Part shown: positions 1 to 8,972 of the stretch, piece after piece
Layout: the number at the start of each line of letters is the position of its first letter
Numbering within the stretch: position 1 is the first letter of the stretch
Assembly: GCA_020636215.1 (NCBI GenBank)
Contig: JACJYG010000020.1
Coordinates: 1-34,520 of the forward strand
Direction: 5' to 3'
DNA: 34,520 nucleotides
Source of the DNA: Lewinellaceae bacterium
Lineage (GTDB): Bacteria > Bacteroidota > Bacteroidia > Chitinophagales > Saprospiraceae
The notes under the pieces: generated by a model
What the model was told of the DNA's origin: nothing
Databases searched by the model: none
What the model saw: only the letters and a program-made list of their open reading frames with translations
Position numbers and translations under genes: made by a program

Positions 1-882
1 CCCGTATTTTTTCCCAATTTAGAAGAACAAAAAGCCATCGCCACCTTCCTCGACCACAAAACCGCCCAGATCGCCCACTACATCCAATTCAAAGAAAAAA
101 CCATCGCCCTGCTGGAGGAGCGGAAAGCCGCGATTATCAATCAGGCGGTGACCAGGGGGCTGGACGCGGATGTGAAGATGAAAGATTCGGGGATTGAGTG
201 GCTGGGGGAGGTACCGGAGGGGTGGGAGGTGAAGAAGTTGTGGTATTTGATTTCATACATCACCAGCGGTTCTAGGGGATGGGGTAATTACTACTCTGAA
301 AAAGGCGCAGTATTTATTCGAGTAGGAAATATTTCAAAAAATAAGGATATTTCCTTAAACCTTGAGGATTTAATATTTGTGTCCCCTCCTTCCAGCTCAG
401 AAGGGAAACGAACTTTAATTGTTTTAAATGATGTGCTTTTAGCAATTACTGGAGCGACTATTGGTTCTGTAGCACTCATAGATAAAGATTTAGGTGAAGC
501 TTATGTTAATCAGCATACTGCTTTAATGCGTCCCATAAAAGAAAAAATTAACCCTAAATGGTTGGCTTATTCTCTATTATCTGAATACTGTCAAACTCAA
601 ATTAGATTAAAATCTTATGGTGGCACAAAAGAAGGGCTTGGGTTAAATGAAGTAAGGACCTTTAAAATACTTTTGCCGCCTTTATGGGTACAGGACTCCA
701 TAATACACGAAATTGATGATAAAATTCATGAAATCAATAATCATATTTCCTGTGTATCAAAAGAAATCACCCTCATCAAAGAATACCGGGAAAGCCTGAT
801 CAGCGCCGCCGTCACCGGTAAGATAGACGTCAGGGAATACCAACCAACCGACAACGAATATGCCGCAGCCGACAACCACTGA
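1..882 (+). CDS. hsdS: Type I restriction-modification specificity subunit HsdS (3' part)
   Basis: This is the C-terminal 293 residues of a DNA-recognition subunit of a type I restriction-modification enzyme; the gene starts before the window. The reading frame is open from base 1, so the ATG-like start near 148 is internal. The visible part begins with the end of the first half (EEQKAIATFLDHK, then a helical spacer ending in INQAVTRGLD), followed by the conserved entry to the second target-recognition domain (DSGIEWLGEVPEGWEVKKL). The second recognition domain spans roughly codons 80-260 and a second helical conserved segment (EYRESLISAAVTGKIDV) closes the protein. HsdS sets the sequence specificity of the HsdR2M2S complex. 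It overlaps hsdR by 23 bases, as expected for one operon; hsdM must lie upstream, outside the window. The second recognition domain is much more AT-rich than its flanks. Confidence 0.93.
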   Translation, partial: PVFFPNLEEQKAIATFLDHKTAQIAHYIQFKEKTIALLEERKAAIINQAVTRGLDADVKMKDSGIEWLGEVPEGWEVKKLWYLISYITSGSRGWGNYYSEKGAVFIRVGNISKNKDISLNLEDLIFVSPPSSSEGKRTLIVLNDVLLAITGATIGSVALIDKDLGEAYVNQHTALMRPIKEKINPKWLAYSLLSEYCQTQIRLKSYGGTKEGLGLNEVRTFKILLPPLWVQDSIIHEIDDKIHEINNHISCVSKEITLIKEYRESLISAAVTGKIDVREYQPTDNEYAAADNH

Positions 883-3800
883 CACTTCGGAACGAGGCTA
901 CCAACGGCTTTTTGTAAAAGAGCTGCTGGAAAAGCAGGGCTACGATGCCGAGACCCGCACGGCGGATTTCGACACGGAGTTTTGCATCAACCGGCAGTAT
1001 GTGCTGGACTTTATCCGTGCCACCCAGCCGAAAACGTATGAATATCTGGAAAAGAGCGGCATCCGCGCCTTTCTGGTTCGCCTGGACAACCAGATCATCA
1101 AAAAAGGCATCGTAGAGGTATTCCGCAAAGGCATTTCCCACCGGGACCAGAAAGTCCGCCTCTTTTATCCCCGCCCCCACTCCATTTACAATCAGGAAGA
1201 CGCCGCCCTCTACCGCGCCAATACCTTTACCGTCACCCAGGAGCTGGTGTACAGCCACGACGACAGGAATAAAAACCGCCTCGACCTCACCATCTTTGTC
1301 AATGGCTTCCCCATCACCACGATGGAACTCAAAAATGCCTACACCTACCAGGCGGTGCATAAAGCCATCATTCAATACAAAGAGGACCGGGACCCCAGGG
1401 ACAAAATTTTCAACCTCGGCCGGTGTATGGTGCATTTTGCGCTGGACACTTCCCAGGTATTCATGACGGGCGCCCTGGCCAAAGGAGACACCCGGTTTTT
1501 TCCTTTCAATAAAGGCCTCAACGACGGGGCGCCCTACGAGCCCTTCGGCGCCGGCAACCCGGTTAACCCCAACAAGCAGAAGACCGCCTATATGTACGAG
1601 GAGGTGCTGAGCAAGGACAGCATCGCCAACCTGATTGAGAAGTTTGCCACCATCGTAGAAGAGCGGAATGAAGAGACGGGGAAAAAATACAAGGTGCAGT
1701 ATTTCCCCCGCTACCACCAGCTCACGGTGGTGCGGCGGTTGTTGCAGCACGCTAAGGCCCATGGCGCCGGGCAGCGCTACCTGATCCAGCATTCCGCCGG
1801 CTCGGGCAAATCCAATTCGATCACCTGGCTCGCGCACCAGCTGATCAGCCTGTACGACGACAAGGGAGAGATCCCCCTGTTTGACAGCGTAGTCGTAGTG
1901 ACCGACCGCCAGAACCTGGACGAACAGATCCGCAACAACATCAAGAACTTCGCGCAAGTCAGGCACGTCGTCGAGGCCATCACCGGCAAGCCCAAAGACA
2001 TCCGGCAGCTCGACCCTTCCGAAGAATCGGCCAGCAAGACGGCGCACATGAGGCTGGCATTGGCGAACAACAAAAAGATCATCACCTGCACGGTGCAGAC
2101 CTTCCCCAACGTGCTCAAGGCCATTTCCGGCTGGGAAGCCAAAAGGGTGGCCATCATCATCGACGAGGCGCACAGCAGCCAGAGCGGCAATGCCGCCGCC
2201 AGCATGAACGCCGTCTTTTCGGACATGCATTTCGACGAGCTGGAGCGGGACGAAGAAGGCAATGTCTCCACCGAAGACCTGATCAGCTACCTGGTAAGCA
2301 GCAAGAAGATGCTGGACAATGCGAGCTATTTCGCCTTCACCGCCACCCCCAAAAACAAGACCCTGGAGACGTTTGGCACACCGGAGGAATACTTCGATGA
2401 GCACAACGAACGGAAGAAGCGGTTCCTGCCCTTCCACACCTACTCTATGAAACAGGCCATCGAGGAGGAATTCATCCACGATGTGCTGAAAAATTATACC
2501 ACCTACCAGTCGTGGTACAAGATCAAGCAAGCCGCCGAGGCAGATACGGGCAAGGAATACGAAACCACCGAGGCTAATAAAAAGATCCGCAAATTTGTAG
2601 AGGGCCACGAAATAGCGATCCGGGACAAGGCAAAGATCATGATCAACCATTTCAACCAGCATGTGAAACACCGGATAAGAAACCAGGCCAAGGCGATGGT
2701 GGTGTGCCGTTCCATCGAGTCGGCCATCAAATACAAGGATGCGTTTGACGCCTACCTCGCCGAGATCAATTCCCCCTTCAAAGCCATCGTCGCCTTTTCC
2801 GGCAAGAAGCGGCACTACCGTACCGGGCAGGAAGTGACGGAAGCCAAAATGAACAATTTCCGGGACGCCGAGAACGACATTCCCGCCCAGTTCAAAAAGG
2901 ACAAATACCGCTTTCTGATCGTCGCCGACAAATACCAGACCGGCTTCGACCAGCCCCTGCTCCACACCATGTACGTGGACAAACAACTATCGGGCGTGCA
3001 GGCGGTGCAAACGCTCTCCCGCCTCAACCGGGCCAAGAAGCCGGATAAGATAGACACCTTCGTCCTGGATTTTTACAATACGGTGGAAGAGATCAAAGAC
3101 GCTTTCAAACCCTTCTACACCACCACCGTCCTGAGCGAAGAGACAGACATCAACAAGCTGCACGACCTGCAGGAAGCCCTGGACGATTATCAGATCTACG
3201 ACAAAGACGAAGACCTGTATGAATTTTTCCGGAAATTCTACAGCAATGCCGAGCGGAGCGAGTTGGATTACCTGACCGATAAAGTCAGCGCCAACTTCCA
3301 GGAAGCACTCACCAAGGACGAGCAGATCGACTTCAAATCCAAGGCGAAGAGCTTTTACCGCACGTATAATTATCTGGTGAAAATCATTAAAAACCCGGAT
3401 CAGTATTGGGAGATACTGGCGCTCTTCATGAAACACCTCATCCCTCACCTGAAAATCGAGGAGGAAGCCAGGGAGGAGAATATCGTCGAGGTAATTGATA
3501 TGGATAATTACCGGACGGTCTTGCAACAGGAGAAAACCGACATCCTGCTGGAGCCGGAAGTAGGGATTGTGTCGCCAATTCCGGTGGAGGCCGGCGGCAT
3601 GGAAGTACAAAAACAATTCGACACCCTGGAAAACATCGTGGACAGCTTCAACAGGCGTTTTCCCGATTTTGACCTCGGCCCGGAGGGCGACAACGCGGAA
3701 GGCGAAAACATCCTGGCCCGCCAGATTCCGGAACGTTTAAAGGACAACGAAGAGGCCCTGCAATGGATCCTCAATTCCGACAAAGCGAATGCGAAAGTCA

Positions 3801-3967
3801 CTTCTGACGAGCTGTTGGAAAAAGTCATGAACACGCTGATGTTCACCCAGACGGGCATCTTCAAAAAGTACTCGAAGGATAAGGTGTTTAAGAAGCGTTA
3901 TCAGGAATTTATTTTTGATTTGTTGTGGAGCCAGAGGGGGGCGGAGGGGGATAGAGGGGAGAGGTGA
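860..3967 (+). CDS. hsdR: Type I restriction enzyme endonuclease/translocase subunit HsdR
   Basis: This 1035-residue protein is the motor and nuclease subunit of the type I system. It translocates DNA using ATP and cuts when complexes collide. The N-terminal nuclease domain shows the PD-(D/E)XK core around residues 140-160, with the E-x-K pair in MELKNAY (E156, K158). The helicase core follows: Walker A HSAGSGKS at 311-318, the DEAH box at about 435-438, motif III FTATP near 493, and the late helicase motif QTGFDQPLLHTMYVDK with QTLSRLNR near 700-725. The C-terminal third is helical and is expected to bind the HsdM/HsdS core. Its length is normal for the family and all catalytic motifs are present, so it looks functional. 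It starts inside the end of hsdS. Its GC-rich codon use matches the host and contrasts with the AT-rich operon that follows. Confidence 0.96.
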   Translation: MPQPTTTDTSERGYQRLFVKELLEKQGYDAETRTADFDTEFCINRQYVLDFIRATQPKTYEYLEKSGIRAFLVRLDNQIIKKGIVEVFRKGISHRDQKVRLFYPRPHSIYNQEDAALYRANTFTVTQELVYSHDDRNKNRLDLTIFVNGFPITTMELKNAYTYQAVHKAIIQYKEDRDPRDKIFNLGRCMVHFALDTSQVFMTGALAKGDTRFFPFNKGLNDGAPYEPFGAGNPVNPNKQKTAYMYEEVLSKDSIANLIEKFATIVEERNEETGKKYKVQYFPRYHQLTVVRRLLQHAKAHGAGQRYLIQHSAGSGKSNSITWLAHQLISLYDDKGEIPLFDSVVVVTDRQNLDEQIRNNIKNFAQVRHVVEAITGKPKDIRQLDPSEESASKTAHMRLALANNKKIITCTVQTFPNVLKAISGWEAKRVAIIIDEAHSSQSGNAAASMNAVFSDMHFDELERDEEGNVSTEDLISYLVSSKKMLDNASYFAFTATPKNKTLETFGTPEEYFDEHNERKKRFLPFHTYSMKQAIEEEFIHDVLKNYTTYQSWYKIKQAAEADTGKEYETTEANKKIRKFVEGHEIAIRDKAKIMINHFNQHVKHRIRNQAKAMVVCRSIESAIKYKDAFDAYLAEINSPFKAIVAFSGKKRHYRTGQEVTEAKMNNFRDAENDIPAQFKKDKYRFLIVADKYQTGFDQPLLHTMYVDKQLSGVQAVQTLSRLNRAKKPDKIDTFVLDFYNTVEEIKDAFKPFYTTTVLSEETDINKLHDLQEALDDYQIYDKDEDLYEFFRKFYSNAERSELDYLTDKVSANFQEALTKDEQIDFKSKAKSFYRTYNYLVKIIKNPDQYWEILALFMKHLIPHLKIEEEAREENIVEVIDMDNYRTVLQQEKTDILLEPEVGIVSPIPVEAGGMEVQKQFDTLENIVDSFNRRFPDFDLGPEGDNAEGENILARQIPERLKDNEEALQWILNSDKANAKVTSDELLEKVMNTLMFTQTGIFKKYSKDKVFKKRYQEFIFDLLWSQRGAEGDRGER

Positions 3968-4523
3968 GGCTTGGGTATGCAAGATTTGGGATGGGCTGGA
4001 TCTCATAAAAGTTGTTTACTTCTTCATAGAAGTGATTAAAATTGCGAGACCGACCGTATAACGTAGTAGCCTGACAATATGTGAGGATTGGAATCGTACC
4101 TTTTATTTCCTGTCTATCTGATTAGGAAAATTTGCACCGAGGGTATTGGTTGATAGAAGTTGTTGAAAGTTTTGGGCAGTATTACAGTATTCAAGAATTT
4201 CAGGATGGGGGTGGTCATCTCAATGGAGAGGCAGGAAAAAATAAGAAGGAGCAATCAAAAGTTACCATCTGTCATGATACTCAAGATTGCTCCTTCGTGA
4301 AGGAGCCCAGGGTTTTAGTCTTACCCCTGGCTGAAGCACTCTTCATATCATATAATCTGAATGCTTTTTATGCTACCTTCCAGCATTTTGCATTAATGAG
4401 GCACTTATGGTACCTCTTTCTTTGAAAATGACTTCTTAATGGACAGATGCTAATGATAGCTAACTGAGTTATAAAGTACTCTGTGCAGTTCAGCCGACAC
4501 TGATACAATAATAAGGATTTTTT
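3968..4523. other. Intergenic region between hsdR and the Roco operon
   Basis: I see no convincing gene in these 556 bases. A 97-codon open frame (4132-4425) needs a TTG start and has no recognisable protein features. The stretch contains a compact group of alternative hairpins (4245-4330). It also marks the change from the GC-rich hsd genes to the AT-rich gasdermin-type operon, so the promoter of that operon is probably near its right end, though no clear consensus is visible. Confidence 0.6.
4245..4330 (+). other. Overlapping hairpins, possible small RNA or attenuator
   Basis: A 12-base perfect inverted repeat (GAAGGAGCAATC at 4245-4256 and its complement at 4285-4296) overlaps a second hairpin (CTCCTT-CGTG-AAGGAG, 4290-4305). 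A third weaker stem (CCAGGG with CCCTGG) follows at about 4306-4330. The first two stems share bases and cannot form together. This could be a structured leader or small RNA ahead of the Roco operon; no T-run marks it as a simple terminator. Confidence 0.35.
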
Positions 4524-7073
4524 ATGAAAAAGTACAAGTACTCAAAAAAAGACCGACATCAAAATAAAATAAACCCCTTAATGATTGGCAGCATGTCGTC
4601 CCGGGAAGAAAGATACCACGGGAGAAAAATATCGGACCTTGAGGAAGCCGAATTCATTCAGTACAGTATAGAAAAAGCTGCTAAATCTAGATACGGAGGT
4701 TTAAAATTAGATGATTTTTCTCTAACCAGTATTCCTGAAGAAATTTTTGAACTTAGGAATCTAAGGATTCTAGACTTGAGTTACAATCATATAAAGGATC
4801 TTCCTGAAGGAATTAGAAAACTCACGAAATTAAAAACATTAATTTTAAAGAACAATGCACTCTCAGCCCTTCCAAATTCTATCAGGACCCTCAATAAACT
4901 GGAAAAGCTTATAATTGGAGGCAACCCTTTAGGAGATAAAGATCAACATTTTTTTCTTCCTCCTAATATTAAAGAACTCCACCTGACTAATACCAAAATC
5001 AGCTCTATTCCTGAGGAAATTTTCCACTTAAAAAAATTGAGGTTTCTTTGGCTAGCAGGTAATGGAGTAAAGGAAATTCCTCCTCAAATTGGTCAACTGC
5101 AATCCTTAAAGAAGTTATATTTGAATTATAACCATTTAAATGAACTGCCAGAAGAACTTTACCATTTACCAAATCTTGAAGGAATTTTCCTGGAAGGTAA
5201 CCCCATGAGGGAGGTTCCAATTTACGATTGGACTGGCAACCGTCTTAAAGATTGGAAAAACTATTATGTAGAGATTCTGAAGGGCAATACCAAAAATTAC
5301 AAGGCCAAGATCATTTTCCTTGGAAAAGGTGAAGTCGGTAAATCAACCTTAATGAAGAGGTTGGAAGAACCGCATATTTCTAAAAAGGAACTCAAGGAAA
5401 TCAAGCAAACAGATGGAATCCACATAAGTCCTCTAAAGGGTATTGAAGTCCAGGATAGAAATTCTAAAAGTATTACCTATAACTTCGAAATCAATATGTG
5501 GGATTTTGGAGGGCAGGAAATCCAGCAAAACGTCCACCAGTTTTTTCTTACAGAGAATGCACTCTTTCTTCTTCTTTGGACAGTTCGCAATGCACAAAAC
5601 AAGTATCACTATTTCAGAGAGTGGCTTAATACAATTGAGACTTATAGTGGACAGGACAGCCGTGTGATTTTGATCCAAAACAAAGCCTATGGTGAAGGGT
5701 CAAACATGGAACATATTGACCGCTATTCCTTACAAAAGGTATTTCCCCAGCTGAAACAGTTTAAAGACATTAGTGCTTTAGATGACATCAATTTAACAGG
5801 GAAGACTGGTTTATTGAGTTTGATAAAATCTGAACTGTTGAAGTTGCCAAAAGTGGGGGAGACTATTCCCGCAAGTTGGGAAAGAATCATGGAAAAATTA
5901 GTTGAAAAAAGAGAAACTGGCATTAATGTAATACCACGAAAGGAACTCGAGGCAGTTTGCCAGAAATTCCAGATATTCAATCCAGATTCAATCGATCAAA
6001 TCATCACTTGGTTACACGAGATAGGAACCATTATTTATTATCCTAAACCTCGTCCATTAAATAAGACAATAATTCTCAATCCGGAATGGATTACCACATC
6101 TGTTTATAAAATTCTATTGGACAATGACCACAAAATCAGAGAAAATGGGGGTAAATTTAACGGAGGTTATCTCGAGAGAATGCTTGATGACGACTATGAG
6201 CAGACCATCATTGACTTAATGCAAAAATTCGACCTATGCTTTCGGCTAAATGATGACGGTAATGAAGAGGAAGAATATATTGTCCCTACGTTACTCCCTG
6301 CAGAAAAGCCAAAAGAACTGAGTTCCATTCAATTTGGACCAAGCTACATCAAATATGAATATGTCTATTCAATTATGCCAAAAGGAACAATCGGCCGGTT
6401 TATTTCAAGAGCATATAATGACAGGCTAGTATTTCAGAATAGTTACTGGCAAAATGGTGTTTTTTTGAAATACCGGGAAAACACAAATGCCTTGGTGGAG
6501 TTCATATTTGCTTCTGACGCAATTAATGATACTATCCAAATCAAGATAGAAGGGAAAGATAAATGGCTGCTTCTGGAAAAAATTAAAGACCATTTTAAGA
6601 TTATCAACCAAAAAGCGAGACTAACAGCAGAATATACTTTTTGTACGAATGCAATTGAATGCAAAAATGACAACCCTTCACGTTTTGATATTTCAGTTCT
6701 TAAAAGAATGAAGGAGCAAGAAGTAAAAGAGGTTCAATGCCGCCAATGTTTTAAGATGATTCCTGTTCTACAACTATTAGAAGAGTTACACCAAAAAAGA
6801 GCAAAATCAATAGATGACATAAGGGCAATCTTACGTAATGCTAAAATTGGGGAGGCTCTAAAAATTATTGAAGAAAACTTTGAAAGATATTTCGATGACC
6901 AACTTCAAAATACCTTTATAATGATTCATGCAGATTTTAAAACATTCCAACAAGAGGAAACGACTCCCAAAATTGACAAAAATAGCCTGGACAACCATAG
7001 GAATCGAGTGATGGACTCAACTCTAAAACTTCTTAACTCTATTGAGGACATATTAAGCCAAAAACAAAAATAG
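4524..7073 (+). CDS. LRR-Roc-COR (Roco) GTPase with C-terminal EAD11-like domain
   Basis: This 849-residue protein begins with about eight leucine-rich repeats (roughly residues 55-235, repeats such as LPEGIRKLTKLKTLILKNN). A Roc GTPase domain follows: P-loop GKGEVGKST near 266-275, switch motif WDFGGQE with D327, and a G4-like NKAY at 386 in which the usual aspartate is missing. A COR dimerisation region follows (about 450-690). A Cys group (C-x5-C and C-x2-C, about 700-755) may bind zinc. The last 90 residues (SIDDIRAILRNAKIGEAL through NRVMDSTLKLLNSIED) look like effector-associated domain 11. Roco-EAD proteins are known in predicted bacterial conflict systems; the LRRs are the likely sensor and the tail the likely contact to downstream EAD proteins. 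It is the first gene of an AT-rich operon, 8 bases ahead of the gasdermin-like gene. Confidence 0.9.
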   Translation: MKKYKYSKKDRHQNKINPLMIGSMSSREERYHGRKISDLEEAEFIQYSIEKAAKSRYGGLKLDDFSLTSIPEEIFELRNLRILDLSYNHIKDLPEGIRKLTKLKTLILKNNALSALPNSIRTLNKLEKLIIGGNPLGDKDQHFFLPPNIKELHLTNTKISSIPEEIFHLKKLRFLWLAGNGVKEIPPQIGQLQSLKKLYLNYNHLNELPEELYHLPNLEGIFLEGNPMREVPIYDWTGNRLKDWKNYYVEILKGNTKNYKAKIIFLGKGEVGKSTLMKRLEEPHISKKELKEIKQTDGIHISPLKGIEVQDRNSKSITYNFEINMWDFGGQEIQQNVHQFFLTENALFLLLWTVRNAQNKYHYFREWLNTIETYSGQDSRVILIQNKAYGEGSNMEHIDRYSLQKVFPQLKQFKDISALDDINLTGKTGLLSLIKSELLKLPKVGETIPASWERIMEKLVEKRETGINVIPRKELEAVCQKFQIFNPDSIDQIITWLHEIGTIIYYPKPRPLNKTIILNPEWITTSVYKILLDNDHKIRENGGKFNGGYLERMLDDDYEQTIIDLMQKFDLCFRLNDDGNEEEEYIVPTLLPAEKPKELSSIQFGPSYIKYEYVYSIMPKGTIGRFISRAYNDRLVFQNSYWQNGVFLKYRENTNALVEFIFASDAINDTIQIKIEGKDKWLLLEKIKDHFKIINQKARLTAEYTFCTNAIECKNDNPSRFDISVLKRMKEQEVKEVQCRQCFKMIPVLQLLEELHQKRAKSIDDIRAILRNAKIGEALKIIEENFERYFDDQLQNTFIMIHADFKTFQQEETTPKIDKNSLDNHRNRVMDSTLKLLNSIEDILSQKQK

Positions 7074-7081
7074 CATATAGC

Positions 7082-7867
7082 ATGAATAATTTAAGCAATC
7101 TATTAAAAGGATACGGGTTTGGATTCGTAAAAACTCCAAGGGCTAATATTGAGTTGTTGAGATTACTCGCTAAAGATGCTGATGGAAACCTAAACCCTAT
7201 CGGTTTTTTGAGTGACCTCTTTATTCAATACTCCCTTCCTTATCCGGATGAAGAGTTGGATATGCCAATACCCAACGAACTAGGTGGGCTTAAATCTACT
7301 GAGACTAGTGCAAGTATGGGGTTGAAAATCCTGGGTGGATATTTTAAAAACCCAATTGGGTTAGATACCGCCTTTGGCAAGGCGGATAAAATTGTTTTTT
7401 CGTTTCTGGATGCAAAAACTGACTCCGTGAATCTGATTCAGTTAGATGAATTTATAAATGATGCACAGGTTAATAGCCGGGCAAGGACGTTTAAAGAACG
7501 GTTGGAGAACGATGAAATTTTTATTATTACGGATACGTTAAAGAGCCCTTCTTTCAGCGTAGAGCTTCTCGACTCGAATAATGCAAAAGTTGACTTAAAC
7601 ACCCCTGAAGTTGAAAAAATTATTGAGGGGAATACTAATTTTCAAAGAACCAAAGACAGGGTCGGACATTTTTCTTATGTAGGAAATGAAGATTTAGTAT
7701 TTGGTGTTCGTGCCGTAAGGCTTATTTACGAAAAGAAAAAATGGTATAGTAAGAAAGAGGCGGGGTTCAGGATCGAAGAAGAATCTGGTTACGTTGTACG
7801 AGGAACCGAAAATTACTCTGTTCACCCCTTAACCAATAAAAAAACTGATTTATTCATTGATATTTAA
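7082..7867 (+). CDS. Bacterial gasdermin (bGSDM), pore-forming effector
   Basis: This 261-residue protein matches, from memory of the family, the size and pattern of bacterial gasdermins. It has an opening LLKGYGFGFVKTPRANIELLRLL, then a loop ending in PIGFLSDLF, an amphipathic segment (ETSASMGLKILGGYF), FGKADKIVFSFLDAKTD, FIITDTLKSPSFSVELLD and a late VGNEDLVFGVRAVRLIYEKKKWY. In the family, a short C-terminal tail plugs the fold; protease removal of the tail lets the N-terminal part form large inner-membrane pores and kills the cell. The tail here would be about the last 20-30 residues. It lies between the Roco GTPase (8-base gap) and a caspase-like protease (10-base gap), the expected operon setting. 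Oddly, no cysteine occurs anywhere, so the N-terminal palmitoylation site of characterised members is absent. No other family fits as well, but this should be tested by profile or structure search. Confidence 0.8.
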   Translation: MNNLSNLLKGYGFGFVKTPRANIELLRLLAKDADGNLNPIGFLSDLFIQYSLPYPDEELDMPIPNELGGLKSTETSASMGLKILGGYFKNPIGLDTAFGKADKIVFSFLDAKTDSVNLIQLDEFINDAQVNSRARTFKERLENDEIFIITDTLKSPSFSVELLDSNNAKVDLNTPEVEKIIEGNTNFQRTKDRVGHFSYVGNEDLVFGVRAVRLIYEKKKWYSKKEAGFRIEEESGYVVRGTENYSVHPLTNKKTDLFIDI

Positions 7868-7877
7868 TTGGATTCCG

Positions 7878-8879
7878 ATGGAAGACGTTATCAGACAATT
7901 AAACCAGATCAGAGATAGGGTTGGAAAATCTGGCGATTTAAGATCTTTAAAAGGCCTATGCATAGAAGCAGGGCAACTAATTGATAAGTATCTGTCCAAT
8001 GACCATCTGCTAAAAAACTCATGTATCAGCCTCAAAAGAAGTATAGAAACACTCCAATATAGAGATATGGGAGGCATGATGTCATATTCCGAAAAGAATA
8101 GAGAGCAAAGTATTTTGGTCAACACATTTCTGGAATTGGTCCGTTCAATTGAAGAACAAATTGAGCATGACGAAATGAAAAAGGAAAGTTCAGCCCATGA
8201 GAATGAAAGCAGTTCGCCTTTGACAAGAGAAAACCCACCTGAAAATACAGTAAAGACCATATTATTCATCACTGCCGCACCTGACAATAAGCATCTTTTG
8301 AGAGCGGATGATGAAGTGAAAGCGATCAGAAAAGAGCTTGAATTTTCAAATTTCAAAGACAGCTTTAAATTAGTTGAAGAGCGTGGGGTCGAACGGGACA
8401 ACCTGGCCAAAATCATTCGAGAAAATAATCCCTTTCTTCTTCATGTTTCTGTACATGGAAATAGGGAAAAAGGATTAATGTTTCAAGATTCTAATGGGAA
8501 GGAAGACTTTATTGATTCCAAAGACCTCAATCATATACTCCGCCGTCAGGATGAAAGAGGGTTCAGAATTCACTGCCTTTTACTCAATGTTTGCAATAGT
8601 GCCTGGATAGCACAGCAATGCCCTGCTTTGGCTGATTTTGTAATTGCAGTTAAGGATTTTATTCAAGATAAACCGGCTACCCGTTTTACGACAGGATTCT
8701 ATCAGGTATTCTTTGAAGAGGTAAAAGTTGAAGATGCTTATGATGAAGGCTTGTATATGCTTAAAAACAGGGAGGATAAGGAACTTTATGTAATTAGTTC
8801 AAGAGATGACTTCTCCCAACTTAAGTTATCTGAGCAAGGAAACCATAAACCAATCGATGAGACTGAATTTGGGGATTAA
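7878..8879 (+). CDS. Caspase-like CHAT protease with N-terminal EAD11-like domain
   Basis: This 333-residue protein most likely starts at the ATG at 7878; a TTG seven codons upstream overlaps the gasdermin gene and is less likely. Residues 1-95 are helical and resemble EAD11 (IRDRVGKSGDLRSLKGL, then MMSYSEKNREQSILVNTFLELVRSIEE). After a linker comes a CHAT domain of the caspase fold: strand TILFITAAPDNKHLLRADDEV, the histidine motif HVSVHGN (His about 193) and the cysteine motif LLLNVCNSAW (Cys about 239), giving an intact His-Cys dyad. CHAT proteases are known activators of bacterial gasdermins. By position, its likely substrate is the gasdermin tail encoded just upstream, and its likely recruiter is the EAD-bearing Roco protein. 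The substrate and the activation order are inference. Confidence 0.87.
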   Translation: MEDVIRQLNQIRDRVGKSGDLRSLKGLCIEAGQLIDKYLSNDHLLKNSCISLKRSIETLQYRDMGGMMSYSEKNREQSILVNTFLELVRSIEEQIEHDEMKKESSAHENESSSPLTRENPPENTVKTILFITAAPDNKHLLRADDEVKAIRKELEFSNFKDSFKLVEERGVERDNLAKIIRENNPFLLHVSVHGNREKGLMFQDSNGKEDFIDSKDLNHILRRQDERGFRIHCLLLNVCNSAWIAQQCPALADFVIAVKDFIQDKPATRFTTGFYQVFFEEVKVEDAYDEGLYMLKNREDKELYVISSRDDFSQLKLSEQGNHKPIDETEFGD

Positions 8880-8940
8880 TGCACTTTAAGGTTCCCCTTC
8901 ATAAAAACCAAAATGTTTATAAAAAATAAAAGAAAAACAT

Positions 8941-8971
8941 TTTGTTTTTAACAAAAAACGCCTTACCTTTA
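8941..8971 (+). promoter_or_regulatory. Bacteroidota-type promoter inside the gasdermin operon
   Basis: A TTTG at 8941-8944 is followed, after exactly 19 bases, by TACCTTTA at 8964-8971. This is close to the Bacteroidota -33/-7 consensus (TTTG, N19, TAnnTTTG). Transcription would start at or next to the ATG at 8973, giving a leaderless or nearly leaderless message for the next gene. It lies in the only sizeable gap (93 bases) of the operon. Confidence 0.5.
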
Positions 8972-8972
8972 C

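Noticed and set aside
830..2986. 718-codon open frame on the minus strand under hsdR
   Set aside because: It lies opposite hsdR, whose helicase and nuclease motifs are complete; its Val/Leu/Gly-rich sequence is the usual antisense shadow of a GC-rich gene.
4132..4425. 97-codon open frame between hsdR and the Roco gene
   Set aside because: It needs a TTG start, has no recognisable protein features, and spans the hairpin cluster.
7857..7877. TTG start for the CHAT protease overlapping the gasdermin gene
   Set aside because: An ATG seven codons later gives a sensible N-terminus and a short gap to the preceding gene.
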